Source of the DNA: Pelagilacustribacter hypolimneticus
GTDB taxonomy: Bacteria > Pseudomonadota > Alphaproteobacteria > Pelagibacterales > Pelagibacteraceae
Direction of reading: 5' to 3'
NCBI GenBank assembly: GCA_965235125.1
Contig: CBDDXH010000005.1
Location: 1-32,427, forward strand
Length of the DNA: 32,427 nucleotides
The first letter of the stretch is position 1. Each line of letters starts with the position of its first letter. Made by a program: the position numbers and the translations under genes. Positions 22,451-30,632 of the stretch are shown piece by piece. Below the pieces are notes generated by a model. The model was given only the letters and a program-made list of their open reading frames with translations, had not been told where the DNA came from and did not search any database.

Positions 22451-23491
22451 ATGAATAAAAGAATCGTAATTGCAATTGATGCAATGGGTGGTGAAAATGC
22501 TCCTTATAAAAATATTAAAGGGGTTTCTTTATTTTTAAAAAAAAATCCAAATAAAAATGATATTTTTTTTAATCTCTATGGAGATGAAAACTTAATTAAT
22601 ATAGAATTAGATAAATATAATATTTCATCTAATTTATATAAAATTTATAAATCAAGCACAGTTATTTCAGATGGAGAGAGTCCACTGACAGCTATAAAAA
22701 ATTCTAAAGATAGCAGTATGTGGCATTCAATTAATTCTCAAATAATATCAAATTCAGATATTACTTTATCGGCGGGCAATACAAGTGTTTTGTTTCTGTT
22801 ATCTAAAATGCTTCTTAAAATGATAGAATCTGTTAGTAGGCCTGCACTAGCTGGTTTATGGCCGAATGAAAAAAATGTGAATGTGGTTTTGGATCTTGGG
22901 GCCAATGTTGAATGTGATGAAAAAAATTTAATTGATTTCTCTGAAATGGGTGCTGCTTTATATAAAGCTTTATTTCCAGATGAAATTGCAAAAGTTGCAT
23001 TGTTAAATATTGGCACAGAAGAAATTAAAGGTACTGAAACATTAAAGAAGGCTTACGCCAAACTAAAAGAAATTAGTAAATACGGCGATTTTCAATTTAA
23101 TGGATTTATTGAAGGTAACAAAATTACAAACGGAGATTCTAATATAATTGTTACCGATGGTTTTACAGGAAATATTGCTTTAAAAACCGCAGAAGGAACA
23201 GCTAAATTTATAACTGAGTCACTTAAAAAATCATTGATGTCAAATTTTTTTACAAAAATTTCAATTCTTTTTTCATTTTTTGCTTTAAAAAAATTTAAAG
23301 AGAAATTAGATCCAAGAAAATTTAATGGAGCAATATTTTTAGGTTTAAAAGGACCGGTTGTCAAAAGCCATGGATCTACAGATGCCATTGGATTCTACTA
23401 CTCAATTGATTTGTGTTATCGTATCATTAAAGGTGATTTAATGAATAAAATTAAGAACAATTTAAGCAATGTTAATAAAGAAGTCAATTAG
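22451..23491 (+). CDS. plsX: Phosphate acyltransferase PlsX
   Basis: PlsX converts acyl-ACP to acyl-phosphate, the donor for PlsY in phospholipid synthesis. The 346-residue protein starts IVIAIDAMGGENAP and has SAGNTSVLFLLSKML, RPALAGLWP, VLDLGANVEC, IVTDGFTGNIALKTAEG and LKGPVVKSHGSTDA, all hallmark blocks. Length is normal. The usual next gene fabH is missing: the IHF gene begins 23 bases before plsX ends. Confidence 0.97.
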   Translation: MNKRIVIAIDAMGGENAPYKNIKGVSLFLKKNPNKNDIFFNLYGDENLINIELDKYNISSNLYKIYKSSTVISDGESPLTAIKNSKDSSMWHSINSQIISNSDITLSAGNTSVLFLLSKMLLKMIESVSRPALAGLWPNEKNVNVVLDLGANVECDEKNLIDFSEMGAALYKALFPDEIAKVALLNIGTEEIKGTETLKKAYAKLKEISKYGDFQFNGFIEGNKITNGDSNIIVTDGFTGNIALKTAEGTAKFITESLKKSLMSNFFTKISILFSFFALKKFKEKLDPRKFNGAIFLGLKGPVVKSHGSTDAIGFYYSIDLCYRIIKGDLMNKIKNNLSNVNKEVN

Positions 23492-23780
23492 AGGAAATAT
23501 TCATAAAAAAGAAATAATTAATAATATTTTTTTTAAGCTTGGCCTACCGAATAATTATATTGCTAAAATTGTAAACGATATATTCACAACTTTAATTTCA
23601 AATATCTTTATTAATAAAACTATTAAAATAAAAAATTTTGGTACTTTTTTTTTAAAAAAAAAAAATAAAAGAATAGGGAGAAATCCCAAAAATAAAATTA
23701 ATTATGAAATTTCTGAAAGAAATATTGTTATTTTTAAACCATCAGAAAAGTTAAAAAAAAAGATAAATACTTATGACTAA
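23469..23780 (+). CDS. ihfA: Integration host factor alpha-type HU/IHF protein
   Basis: This is a 103-residue DNA-bending protein of the HU/IHF family. The core has IKNFGTFFLKKKNKRIGRNP (about residues 54-73), with the arm GRNPKNK whose proline intercalates in DNA, and a C-terminal VIFKPSEKLKKKIN typical of IHF alpha. Position after plsX and before a MerR-type gene is that of ihfA in alphaproteobacteria. The N-terminus is somewhat extended and basic. It overlaps plsX by 23 bases and the next gene by eight. A T9-A12 run lies at about 23645-23665. Confidence 0.88.
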   Translation: MLIKKSIRGNIHKKEIINNIFFKLGLPNNYIAKIVNDIFTTLISNIFINKTIKIKNFGTFFLKKKNKRIGRNPKNKINYEISERNIVIFKPSEKLKKKINTYD

Positions 23781-24147
23781 AGATACAAAAAAACTTTTTA
23801 ATATTTCTGATGTAGCAAAAATGTTTAATTTGATAAATCCAAAAACAAAGAAGGCATCAACTCATACACTTAGATTTTGGGAAACTAAATTTAAACAACT
23901 AAAACCAATGCTATTAACGGGAGGGAGGCGTTATTATTCTAAAAAAAATTTAGAAGTTATAAAGATGATTATATTTTTATTGAAAGATCAAGGTTTAACT
24001 ATAAATGGAGCAATAAAAGCTATGTCCGATAAGTCTAAACAACTTGACGGAATAGAAACATTGAGTATAAGAAGTGAATATCAAAAAACAAATATTAAAC
24101 TTAAACTAAAAAAAATTCTAGAAAAAATAAAAAAACTTAATGGCTAA
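23773..24147 (+). CDS. MerR-family transcriptional regulator
   Basis: This 124-residue protein has an N-terminal winged helix of the MerR type: FNISDVAKMFNL (9-20), THTLRFWETKFKQLKPM (30-46) and GGRRYYSKKNLEVI (50-63), followed by a dimer helix. The C-terminal part is short and basic, without metal-binding cysteines. The same type of gene follows ihfA in many alphaproteobacteria; its target and signal are not known to me. It overlaps ihfA and rpmG by eight bases each. Confidence 0.9.
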   Translation: MTKDTKKLFNISDVAKMFNLINPKTKKASTHTLRFWETKFKQLKPMLLTGGRRYYSKKNLEVIKMIIFLLKDQGLTINGAIKAMSDKSKQLDGIETLSIRSEYQKTNIKLKLKKILEKIKKLNG

Positions 24148-24331
24148 AAAATCACATATTAAAGTTAGATTGGTACCCGAAGCAAATCCAGATAGTGGTT
24201 TTTTTTATTATACAAGAAAGCCCACAAAAGGCGAAAAGGTTAAAGATAAATTAAGAGTAAGTAAGTACAATCCTATGACTAGAAAACACGAAATTTTTGT
24301 TGAAAAAAAATTACCCCCTCATAGTAAATAA
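24140..24331 (+). CDS. rpmG: Large ribosomal subunit protein L33 (bL33), zinc-free form
   Basis: The 63-residue protein reads KSHIKVRLVPEA, FFYYTRKPTKGEKVKDKL and KYNPMTRKHEIFVEKKL, the order of L33 blocks. The CxxC pairs of the zinc form are absent. It is a few residues longer than the usual 50-56, from an insertion before FFYYT and a short tail. It overlaps the MerR-type gene by eight bases, and one base separates it from the stop of the convergent chorismate mutase gene. Confidence 0.95.
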   Translation: MAKKSHIKVRLVPEANPDSGFFYYTRKPTKGEKVKDKLRVSKYNPMTRKHEIFVEKKLPPHSK

Positions 24332-24332
24332 A

Positions 24333-24614
24333 TTATTTTTTTTTAAATTTTTTAAACTCATATTTAATAAAACTTCGTATAACTGTTTTCCAAATATTAA
24401 CGGTAATTTCAGGATCTATTTTAAATTTTACGGAATATTTCTTAATTCTTTCTAAAATAAATTTAATTCTTTTTTGGTCAACTATTTCTTTTTTATTTTT
24501 TTTTAATTTAATAATTTTATTTACTAATAAAAATCTTTTTTTTAAGCCTTTTAAAAGCTTTAAATCTAGTTTGTCGAGTTTTTTCCTAATTTGATTGATT
24601 TTTGGATTTTTCAT
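24333..24614 (-). CDS. Chorismate mutase, AroQ type
   Basis: This 93-residue all-helical protein fits the AroQ class, which turns chorismate into prephenate for phenylalanine and tyrosine. The N-terminal helix has INQIRKKLDKLDLKLLKGL and Arg27 (KKR), the middle has VNKIIKLKKNK, and VDQKRIKFILERI is the conserved second helix. It stands alone on the minus strand, convergent with rpmG and divergent from ctaA. Composition is extremely Lys-rich. It is a stand-alone domain, not fused to prephenate dehydratase. Confidence 0.85.
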   Translation of the reverse strand: MKNPKINQIRKKLDKLDLKLLKGLKKRFLLVNKIIKLKKNKKEIVDQKRIKFILERIKKYSVKFKIDPEITVNIWKTVIRSFIKYEFKKFKKK

Positions 24615-24668
24615 AGCGACATTTAAATCAGATTTAATTAATATTTAAATTATATATTAATTTTAATC

Positions 24669-25688
24669 ATGATTAAAAATAATAAATATAATAATTTTTT
24701 TTTTTATTGGCTTATAAGCTTAATAACATTAATAGCTCTTATTATCATTATAGGTGGACTTACTCGATTAACTGATTCTGGTTTATCAATTACTAAATGG
24801 GAAATTTTTAAAGGATTTCTACCTCCTCTAAATCAAGAACAATGGGAGAAATATTTTTTAGAATATAAATCAATACCACAATATATTTTTTTAAATTCAA
24901 GTATGTCTCTACGGGAATTTAAATTTATTTTTTATTGGGAATATTTACACAGGTTATTTGCTCGAATTATTGCATTATTCTTTTTTATTCCATTTATATT
25001 TTTAATTTATAAAGATTTATTAAATAATTATTTAAAATCAAGATTAGCAATCATTGGTATGTTGATTTTACTACAAGGTTTTATCGGATGGTTTATGGTA
25101 GTAAGTGGTTTAACAGAAAATCTGAGTGTAAGTCATTATCGTCTATCAATTCATTTATTTACTGCATTCATTATATTTTCATCTTTAATTTGGATGTGCA
25201 TGAATTATTATTTTAATACAAGAAAAAAATTTTTTTATAATGATTCAAGTTATTTTTCTTTAAAAATTTTATTATTCTTTATTTTTTTACAGATAGTAAT
25301 AGGAGCTTTTGTTTCAGGACTAGATGCTGGTAAAATATATCAAACATGGCCACTTATGAATGATAATTATTTACCAAGCGATATTTTTTTAAATAATTTA
25401 TTTGATTTTAACGATCCAGGATTTATACAATTCTTACATAGAAATATTGCATATTTTATTTTTTTTATAAGTATTTTTTTGGGTATATTTATTTTTAGAA
25501 ATAAAGTTAAAAATTTGTACAATTCTTATTTAATTTATATTTTATTTATAATTATTCAAATTTTTTTTGGTGTTTTTGTTTTATATTCAAACGTAAATAT
25601 CTATTTTGCATCCTTACATCAAATATCAAGTATTTTTTTGATAATTTCTTCTCTCAATCTATATTTTCGATCGATAAGGACTAATTAA
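24669..25688 (+). CDS. ctaA: Heme A synthase (CtaA/COX15)
   Basis: CtaA oxidises heme O to heme A for aa3-type cytochrome oxidase. The 339-residue inner-membrane protein has about eight helices. Four conserved histidine motifs are visible: WEYLHRLFARI, HYRLSIHLF, FLHRNIAYF and LHQISSIFL. The N-terminal GGLTRLTDSGLSITKWE and FKGFLPPLNQEQWEKYF are characteristic of the proteobacterial/mitochondrial class. It begins 54 bases from the divergent chorismate mutase start. Together with the bc1 chaperone gene it shows that this region serves an aerobic respiratory chain. Confidence 0.95.
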   Translation: MIKNNKYNNFFFYWLISLITLIALIIIIGGLTRLTDSGLSITKWEIFKGFLPPLNQEQWEKYFLEYKSIPQYIFLNSSMSLREFKFIFYWEYLHRLFARIIALFFFIPFIFLIYKDLLNNYLKSRLAIIGMLILLQGFIGWFMVVSGLTENLSVSHYRLSIHLFTAFIIFSSLIWMCMNYYFNTRKKFFYNDSSYFSLKILLFFIFLQIVIGAFVSGLDAGKIYQTWPLMNDNYLPSDIFLNNLFDFNDPGFIQFLHRNIAYFIFFISIFLGIFIFRNKVKNLYNSYLIYILFIIIQIFFGVFVLYSNVNIYFASLHQISSIFLIISSLNLYFRSIRTN

Positions 25689-25732
25689 GGTCAAATTTAA
25701 AATATTTATTCTTTAGATAACTTTAAATTTAA

Positions 25733-25762
25733 TTGACTTTTTGAGTCATTATTAGTAACTAT
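25733..25762 (+). promoter_or_regulatory. Candidate promoter of the rplM-rpsI operon
   Basis: In the 87-base gap between ctaA and rplM, TTGACT (25733-25738) is one base from the -35 consensus and lies 18 bases before AACTAT (25757-25762), a poor -10. A 5-base inverted repeat, TGACT-TTTTG-AGTCA (25734-25748), overlaps the -35. The rest of the gap shows nothing else. Support is weak because the -10 is poor. Confidence 0.3.
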
Positions 25763-25775
25763 CGCCGTAATTTAA

Positions 25776-26237
25776 ATGACACCGTTTATTAAAAAAAAAG
25801 AAATTAAAAATAATTGGCACCTCATCAGCGCAGAGAACGCAGTTGTTGGTAGACTTGCTTCTTATATCTCAAGAGTTTTGAGAGGAAAAAATAAAGCAAC
25901 TTATAATCCTCATATGGATGATGGAGATTTTGTAATTGTTACCAATATAGAAAAAATTAAGTTTACTGGTAAAAAACATACCAAAAAAATTTATTACAGA
26001 CACACGGGTTACCCAGGGGGTATCAAAGAAACAACTCCTGCAATGTTTCATGGAAAAGATAAATCAGATGAAATCCTTAAACTCGCAGTAAAAAGAATGC
26101 TACCAATAGGTCCTTTAGGAAGAAAACAGTTATCTAAACTAAAAATATATAAAGGTGATAATCACCCACATGATTCACAAAATCCAACTATTGTTAATTT
26201 TAAGAACCTAAATAAAAAAAATACAATAAGTATTTAA
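25776..26237 (+). CDS. rplM: Large ribosomal subunit protein L13 (uL13)
   Basis: The 153-residue protein has the L13 blocks NWHLISAENAVVGRLASYIS, LRGKNKATYNPHMDDGDFV, YYRHTGYPGGIKE and MLPIGPLGRKQLSKLKIYKG. Length is normal for alphaproteobacteria. It overlaps rpsI by one base (TAATG), the standard L13-S9 pair. It begins after an 87-base gap, so it probably heads its own operon. Confidence 0.97.
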   Translation: MTPFIKKKEIKNNWHLISAENAVVGRLASYISRVLRGKNKATYNPHMDDGDFVIVTNIEKIKFTGKKHTKKIYYRHTGYPGGIKETTPAMFHGKDKSDEILKLAVKRMLPIGPLGRKQLSKLKIYKGDNHPHDSQNPTIVNFKNLNKKNTISI

Positions 26238-26680
26238 TGGAACAACAAACTTCTTTAAGCACAGCTGTTCCCAAAAAAATTAAACTAGATTTTAAAGATA
26301 GCAAATATGCTACTGGTCGAAGAAAAAGATCTATTGCTAAAGTTTGGATAAAAAAAGGAACTGGTATTATTCACGTAAATGGAAAAAAAATGCACGAATA
26401 CTTTAAGCGACCAGTTCACCAAATTATTGTAATGCGTCCGCTTGAAATATCAAATGTTACTAATGTTTATGATGTTAAAGCTTCTGTAAAAGGAGGTGGT
26501 CTTTCAGGACAAGCTGGAGCAATAATACATGGTATTTCTAGAGCATTAGTTTTATTAGATACAAATTTAAAAACAACTTTAAAAAAAGAAAAATTAACCA
26601 CTCGCGATTCAAGAAAAGTAGAGAGAAAAAAATACGGTCGAAAAAAAGCTAGAAGAAGCTTCCAGTTCTCAAAAAGATAG
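26237..26680 (+). CDS. rpsI: Small ribosomal subunit protein S9 (uS9)
   Basis: The 147-residue protein has YATGRRKRSIAKVWIKKGTG, the middle VKGGGLSGQAGAIIHGISRAL and the C-terminal DSRKVERKKYGRKKARRSFQFSKR-type tail that reaches the P-site tRNA. About 20 extra N-terminal residues precede the core, as is common in alphaproteobacteria. It follows rplM directly and stands 45 bases before argC. Confidence 0.97.
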   Translation: MEQQTSLSTAVPKKIKLDFKDSKYATGRRKRSIAKVWIKKGTGIIHVNGKKMHEYFKRPVHQIIVMRPLEISNVTNVYDVKASVKGGGLSGQAGAIIHGISRALVLLDTNLKTTLKKEKLTTRDSRKVERKKYGRKKARRSFQFSKR

Positions 26681-26725
26681 ATCATTTAAATTTCTTATTA
26701 ATTCTATCAGTGATATAAATATTTA

Positions 26726-27754
26726 ATGTCACAAAAAAAAATTAACATTGTTGTAGCTGGGGCAACTGGGTATATTGGATTAGACTTGGTTTTTTATTTA
26801 TCAAAGCATCCTAGAGTAAATATATCTTATCTTTGTGCACAAAAAAATTTAGGAAAAGATATTAAAACTTTTGATAAGAGAATTATAAAAAAATTACCTA
26901 AAATTACTAATTTAGAAAAAGTTGATTGGACGAATATTGATTTACTTTTTTTATCATTACCTAATGGGTATGCACAAAAAATAGTTAAAAGTTTATATAA
27001 CTTTAAACATTTAAAATTTATTGATTTGTCAGCTGATTTCAGAATTGAAGATAAAGATAAATACAGACAATGGTATTCAATAAAACATAATGCTATAAAT
27101 TTAATTAGAAAATCTATTTATTCTATTCCTGAGTTTAGCAAAGATAAGATTAAAAATTTCAGAATTATAGCTAATCCAGGTTGCTATCCAACATCTATTC
27201 AGTTGGTTTTAGTTCCGCTTTTAAAAAAATCTTTAATTAAAACAGATAATATTATTATAGATTCTAAATCAGGGTATTCTGGAGCAGGTAAAAATTTTAA
27301 ATCAAAATTTGACCATGAAAATTTTTATGAGTCAACATTTGCTTACGGAATTGAAAAACATAGACACATGTCTGAACTAGATCAAGAATTTAAAAAATAT
27401 TCACAAAAAAATGTTAAATATACTTTTAATCCTCATTTACTACCAGTGTTTAGAGGTATTCTTTCCACTATATATATTGAAATGAATAAAAAAATTAATG
27501 TGCAAAAAATATATTCTGAACTTAAAAAAGTTCATTTTAATAATAAATTTATACATTTAAACAAAATTAACACACCCATGGGAAGTGGAAATGTTTTAAA
27601 TACAAATAACTGTGAAATCTCAGTTTGTAAAACAAGATACAAAAACAAATTAGTGATTTTCTCAGCAATAGATAATTTAGTTAAAGGGGGTTCAGGACAG
27701 GCAATCCAAAATATGAATATAATGTACAATTTTAAAGAAAATCTTGGTTTATAA
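26726..27754 (+). CDS. argC: N-acetyl-gamma-glutamyl-phosphate reductase
   Basis: ArgC reduces N-acetylglutamyl phosphate to the semialdehyde in arginine synthesis, using NADPH. The 342-residue protein has VVAGATGYIGLDL (residues 9-21), FIDLSADFR (98-106), catalytic Cys153 in NPGCYPT, YGIEKHRHMSE, and the closing DNLVKGGSGQAIQNMN. Length is typical. The rplM-rpsI-argC order is familiar in alphaproteobacteria. Its stop overlaps the next start as TAATG. Confidence 0.97.
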   Translation: MSQKKINIVVAGATGYIGLDLVFYLSKHPRVNISYLCAQKNLGKDIKTFDKRIIKKLPKITNLEKVDWTNIDLLFLSLPNGYAQKIVKSLYNFKHLKFIDLSADFRIEDKDKYRQWYSIKHNAINLIRKSIYSIPEFSKDKIKNFRIIANPGCYPTSIQLVLVPLLKKSLIKTDNIIIDSKSGYSGAGKNFKSKFDHENFYESTFAYGIEKHRHMSELDQEFKKYSQKNVKYTFNPHLLPVFRGILSTIYIEMNKKINVQKIYSELKKVHFNNKFIHLNKINTPMGSGNVLNTNNCEISVCKTRYKNKLVIFSAIDNLVKGGSGQAIQNMNIMYNFKENLGL

Positions 27755-28392
27755 TGAGAATAATTTATTTTTTTTTTATTTTATTTATATTTGCATGCTC
27801 TCCTATAAAAAAAGAATATGTCTGCGGTAATCGCCCTTGTGTTGATAAAAAAGATTTTGATGAATATTTCTCTAAAAATTTAACAATGGAAGTTAAAAAC
27901 TCTGAACAAAAAAAAAATCAAATACCCGATTTAGTTAAATTAAACACAGAAACACCGATTTCAAAGCAAAAAAATAAGGATTCTATTAAAGAAGATGAAA
28001 AAATAAGAAAAAAAAATGATGATGAAAAATTAAAAATAGAAAAGCAAAAATTATTAGATCAAAGAAAAGCTAAAGAAAAAGAAGAAAAAATTAAAGAAAA
28101 TGAAAAAAAATTAATTACAAAAAAATCAAAATCTAATGAAAAAGAAAATAAAATAATTAATAATAAAATAAAAAATAAGTCTCAAGATACATCTGATACT
28201 AATACCAAAGATAATGCTAATAAAGAAAAAGCAAAAATAGTCGTAGATAAAAAAAGTACAATTGATTCTGTTAAATATGAAAATATAAAAAATAAATGTG
28301 ATGAAATAAAAGATTGTGATATTGATACGATTGCTGAAAAATTGATTAAAAGCGGAAAAGATAAACCATTTCCAAAAATTACTTCAAATTAA
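27754..28392 (+). CDS. Unrecognised lipoprotein with two Cys pairs and a long charged linker
   Basis: I do not recognise this 212-residue protein. The N-terminus is a lipoprotein signal (FFFILFIFACSP, Cys15). A short Cys segment follows (Cys24 and Cys29 in VCGNRPCVDK), then DEYFSKNLTMEV. Residues about 48-175 are almost only Lys, Glu, Asn, Asp, Ser and Ile, probably coiled-coil or disordered. The last 40 residues look folded again, with Cys182 and Cys188 and the end KSGKDKPFPKIT. The two Cys pairs could form disulfides in the periplasm. It lies between argC (one-base overlap) and hom (six-base gap), so it is co-transcribed with amino acid genes. Function unknown. Confidence 0.8.
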   Translation: MRIIYFFFILFIFACSPIKKEYVCGNRPCVDKKDFDEYFSKNLTMEVKNSEQKKNQIPDLVKLNTETPISKQKNKDSIKEDEKIRKKNDDEKLKIEKQKLLDQRKAKEKEEKIKENEKKLITKKSKSNEKENKIINNKIKNKSQDTSDTNTKDNANKEKAKIVVDKKSTIDSVKYENIKNKCDEIKDCDIDTIAEKLIKSGKDKPFPKITSN

Positions 28393-28398
28393 TTTTAA

Positions 28399-29691
28399 AT
28401 GATAAAGAAAATGAACATTGTTATTGTTGGCCTAGGTAATATTGGATCCTACTTTTATAATTATTTAAAAAAAAATAAAAATATTTTAGCCAATAAAACC
28501 AACACCGTTCCAAATATACTTTATGTATCTACAAAATCTTTTGAAAAAAAAAGAAATTGTATAATTTCAAAAAAATTATGGTTAAAAAATTGTATTTCAG
28601 CTACAAAAATGAAAAATGTTGATATTATAGTTGAATTAATTGGTGGCGCAGAAGGAATAGCTAAGAAATTAGTATTTGAAGCATTAAAAAATAAAAAACA
28701 CGTCATAACCGCTAACAAAGCTCTTGTGGCTAAATATGGAGATAAATTAGCTGAAATTGCAGAAAAAAATAATGTAAATTTTGAATTTGAAGCTGCTGTT
28801 TGCGGAGGTATACCTATTATTCGTTCTATCAAAGAGGGATTAATTGCTAATAATGTTATTAAAATTTACGGCATATTAAATGGTACATCCAATTATATTT
28901 TATCCTCCATGGATAAAGATAAACTTGATTATAAAGATGCATTAATTAAAGCACAAAAACTAGGTTATGCTGAAAGTAATCCTTCATCAGATATAAATGG
29001 CGATGATGTCGCTTCAAAAATTAAAATTTTAACTGCTCTTTCTTTTAATTCTTTTATTGATAATAAATCTATATTTGTTGAGGGAATTAAAAATATTGAC
29101 CAAACAGATATTAATAATGCAAATCTATTAGGCTATAAGATTAAATTATTTGGTATAGCAGAATTAATAAATAATAAAATTATACAAAGGGTTCATCCGG
29201 CACTCATTAAAAGCAATTCTTATATCGCCAACATCAATGGAGTTTTAAATGCTGTTATAGTTGAATCTAAGCCAGTAGGCCAAAGTGTATTGCAGGGTGA
29301 AGGGGCAGGAGCAGGTCCCACAACGTCTTCTTTAATATCAGATTTATGCTCAATACTTAGAGGAAATATTAAATTTCCTTTTGTTATTTCTTACAAAAAA
29401 AGAAAATCGGCATTATTTGAAAACATTGCTAATAAAAAATTCTCCGTTTATTTTCGTTTAGATGTCAAAGATAAACATGGAATATTATCTGATATTACAA
29501 AAGTAATGGCAAAAAATAAAGTTTCTATTAAAAGACTAATTCAAAATCCAACTGAAAATAAAAAAAATGCATCAATCGTTATTATAACGCATCATGCTAA
29601 AAGTTCATCTTTATCCAAAGTTATGTCTATTTTAAACAATAAAAATTATATCGTTAACGATTCTAAATTTATCAGAATTGAAGATATCTAA
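28399..29691 (+). CDS. hom: Homoserine dehydrogenase
   Basis: This enzyme reduces aspartate semialdehyde to homoserine, the branch to threonine and methionine. The 430-residue protein has the NAD(P) motif GLGNIG (11-16), VELIGG, VITANKALVAKYG, EAAVCGGIPIIRSIKEGL, GILNGTSNYIL and GYAESNPSSDINGDDVASK. A C-terminal ACT domain (about 350-430, DVKDKHGILSDITKVMAKN) suggests feedback control by threonine. Two starts are possible, ATG 28399 or ATG 28411 four codons later. It shares its substrate with DapA encoded in this window. Its stop overlaps the glpX start. Confidence 0.96.
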   Translation: MIKKMNIVIVGLGNIGSYFYNYLKKNKNILANKTNTVPNILYVSTKSFEKKRNCIISKKLWLKNCISATKMKNVDIIVELIGGAEGIAKKLVFEALKNKKHVITANKALVAKYGDKLAEIAEKNNVNFEFEAAVCGGIPIIRSIKEGLIANNVIKIYGILNGTSNYILSSMDKDKLDYKDALIKAQKLGYAESNPSSDINGDDVASKIKILTALSFNSFIDNKSIFVEGIKNIDQTDINNANLLGYKIKLFGIAELINNKIIQRVHPALIKSNSYIANINGVLNAVIVESKPVGQSVLQGEGAGAGPTTSSLISDLCSILRGNIKFPFVISYKKRKSALFENIANKKFSVYFRLDVKDKHGILSDITKVMAKNKVSIKRLIQNPTENKKNASIVIITHHAKSSSLSKVMSILNNKNYIVNDSKFIRIEDI

Positions 29692-30632
29692 TGAGCTTAG
29701 ATAAAAGCTATTTGGATCAATTTATCAAAGTCACAGAATTTGCTGCATACGGGGCTTCTGCTTTTATTGGCAAAGAAGATAAAAATGCTGCCGATCAAGG
29801 TGCGGTTGATAAAATGAGAGATCAATTAAATAAAATAGATATGATTGGCAATGTTGTAATAGGTGAGGGTGAAATGGATGAAGCTCCGATGCTTTACATT
29901 GGAGAAAAAATTGGTACAAAAAAAGGCCAAGAAATTGATATAGCAATAGATCCACTTGAGGGAACTAACTTTACAGCTAAGAATTTACCAGGTGCATTTT
30001 CAGTATTAGTTGCTGCAGAAAAAGGGAATTTATTATCAGCACCTGATACTTATATGGAAAAAATTGTGATTGGATCTAATTTACCGTCTAATTTATTAGA
30101 TTTAGATAATTCTATAAAAACCAATATTCATTTATTAGCAGAAGCTAAGAAGAAACAAACGTCTGAATTAAGTGCTTGCGTATTAAACAGGCCAAGACAT
30201 AAAGAAATTATTGAAACATTAAAGAGATTAAATGTGAAAATAAACTTTATAACAGATGGAGATATAGCAGGGGCACTATCAGTTGTTGGAGACTCTCCTA
30301 AAAATGATATTTATCTAGGAACAGGCGGAGGTCCAGAGGGAGTCATTACTGCAGCAGCATTATCGTGTTACGGCGGTCAAATACAAGGTCGATTAATTTT
30401 AGATAAAAATGAAGCTCTCAAAGCAAAAAGATTAGGAATTAACGATTATAAAAAAAAATATAATATGGAAGATATGGTCAAAGGAGACCTGATTTTTTGT
30501 GCAACTGGTGTTACAGATAGCGATCTTGCTAAAGGTATAGTTCTTTCAAATACTACTTTTAAAGTAAATACTTTTGTCCTTCACAAAAGTCAAAATATAA
30601 AAAAAAAGATTACAAATACTTACAGTAAATGA
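29691..30632 (+). CDS. glpX: Fructose-1,6-bisphosphatase class II
   Basis: GlpX dephosphorylates fructose 1,6-bisphosphate in gluconeogenesis. The 313-residue protein has NAADQGAVDKMRDQLN (32-47), VVIGEGEMDEAPMLYIGE (55-72) and the metal-binding DPLEGT (87-92), then DGDIAGALSV and GTGGGPEGVITAAAL. Length is near the usual 320-330. It overlaps hom by one base and recJ by four; hom-glpX-recJ is a common alphaproteobacterial order. Confidence 0.96.
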   Translation: MSLDKSYLDQFIKVTEFAAYGASAFIGKEDKNAADQGAVDKMRDQLNKIDMIGNVVIGEGEMDEAPMLYIGEKIGTKKGQEIDIAIDPLEGTNFTAKNLPGAFSVLVAAEKGNLLSAPDTYMEKIVIGSNLPSNLLDLDNSIKTNIHLLAEAKKKQTSELSACVLNRPRHKEIIETLKRLNVKINFITDGDIAGALSVVGDSPKNDIYLGTGGGPEGVITAAALSCYGGQIQGRLILDKNEALKAKRLGINDYKKKYNMEDMVKGDLIFCATGVTDSDLAKGIVLSNTTFKVNTFVLHKSQNIKKKITNTYSK

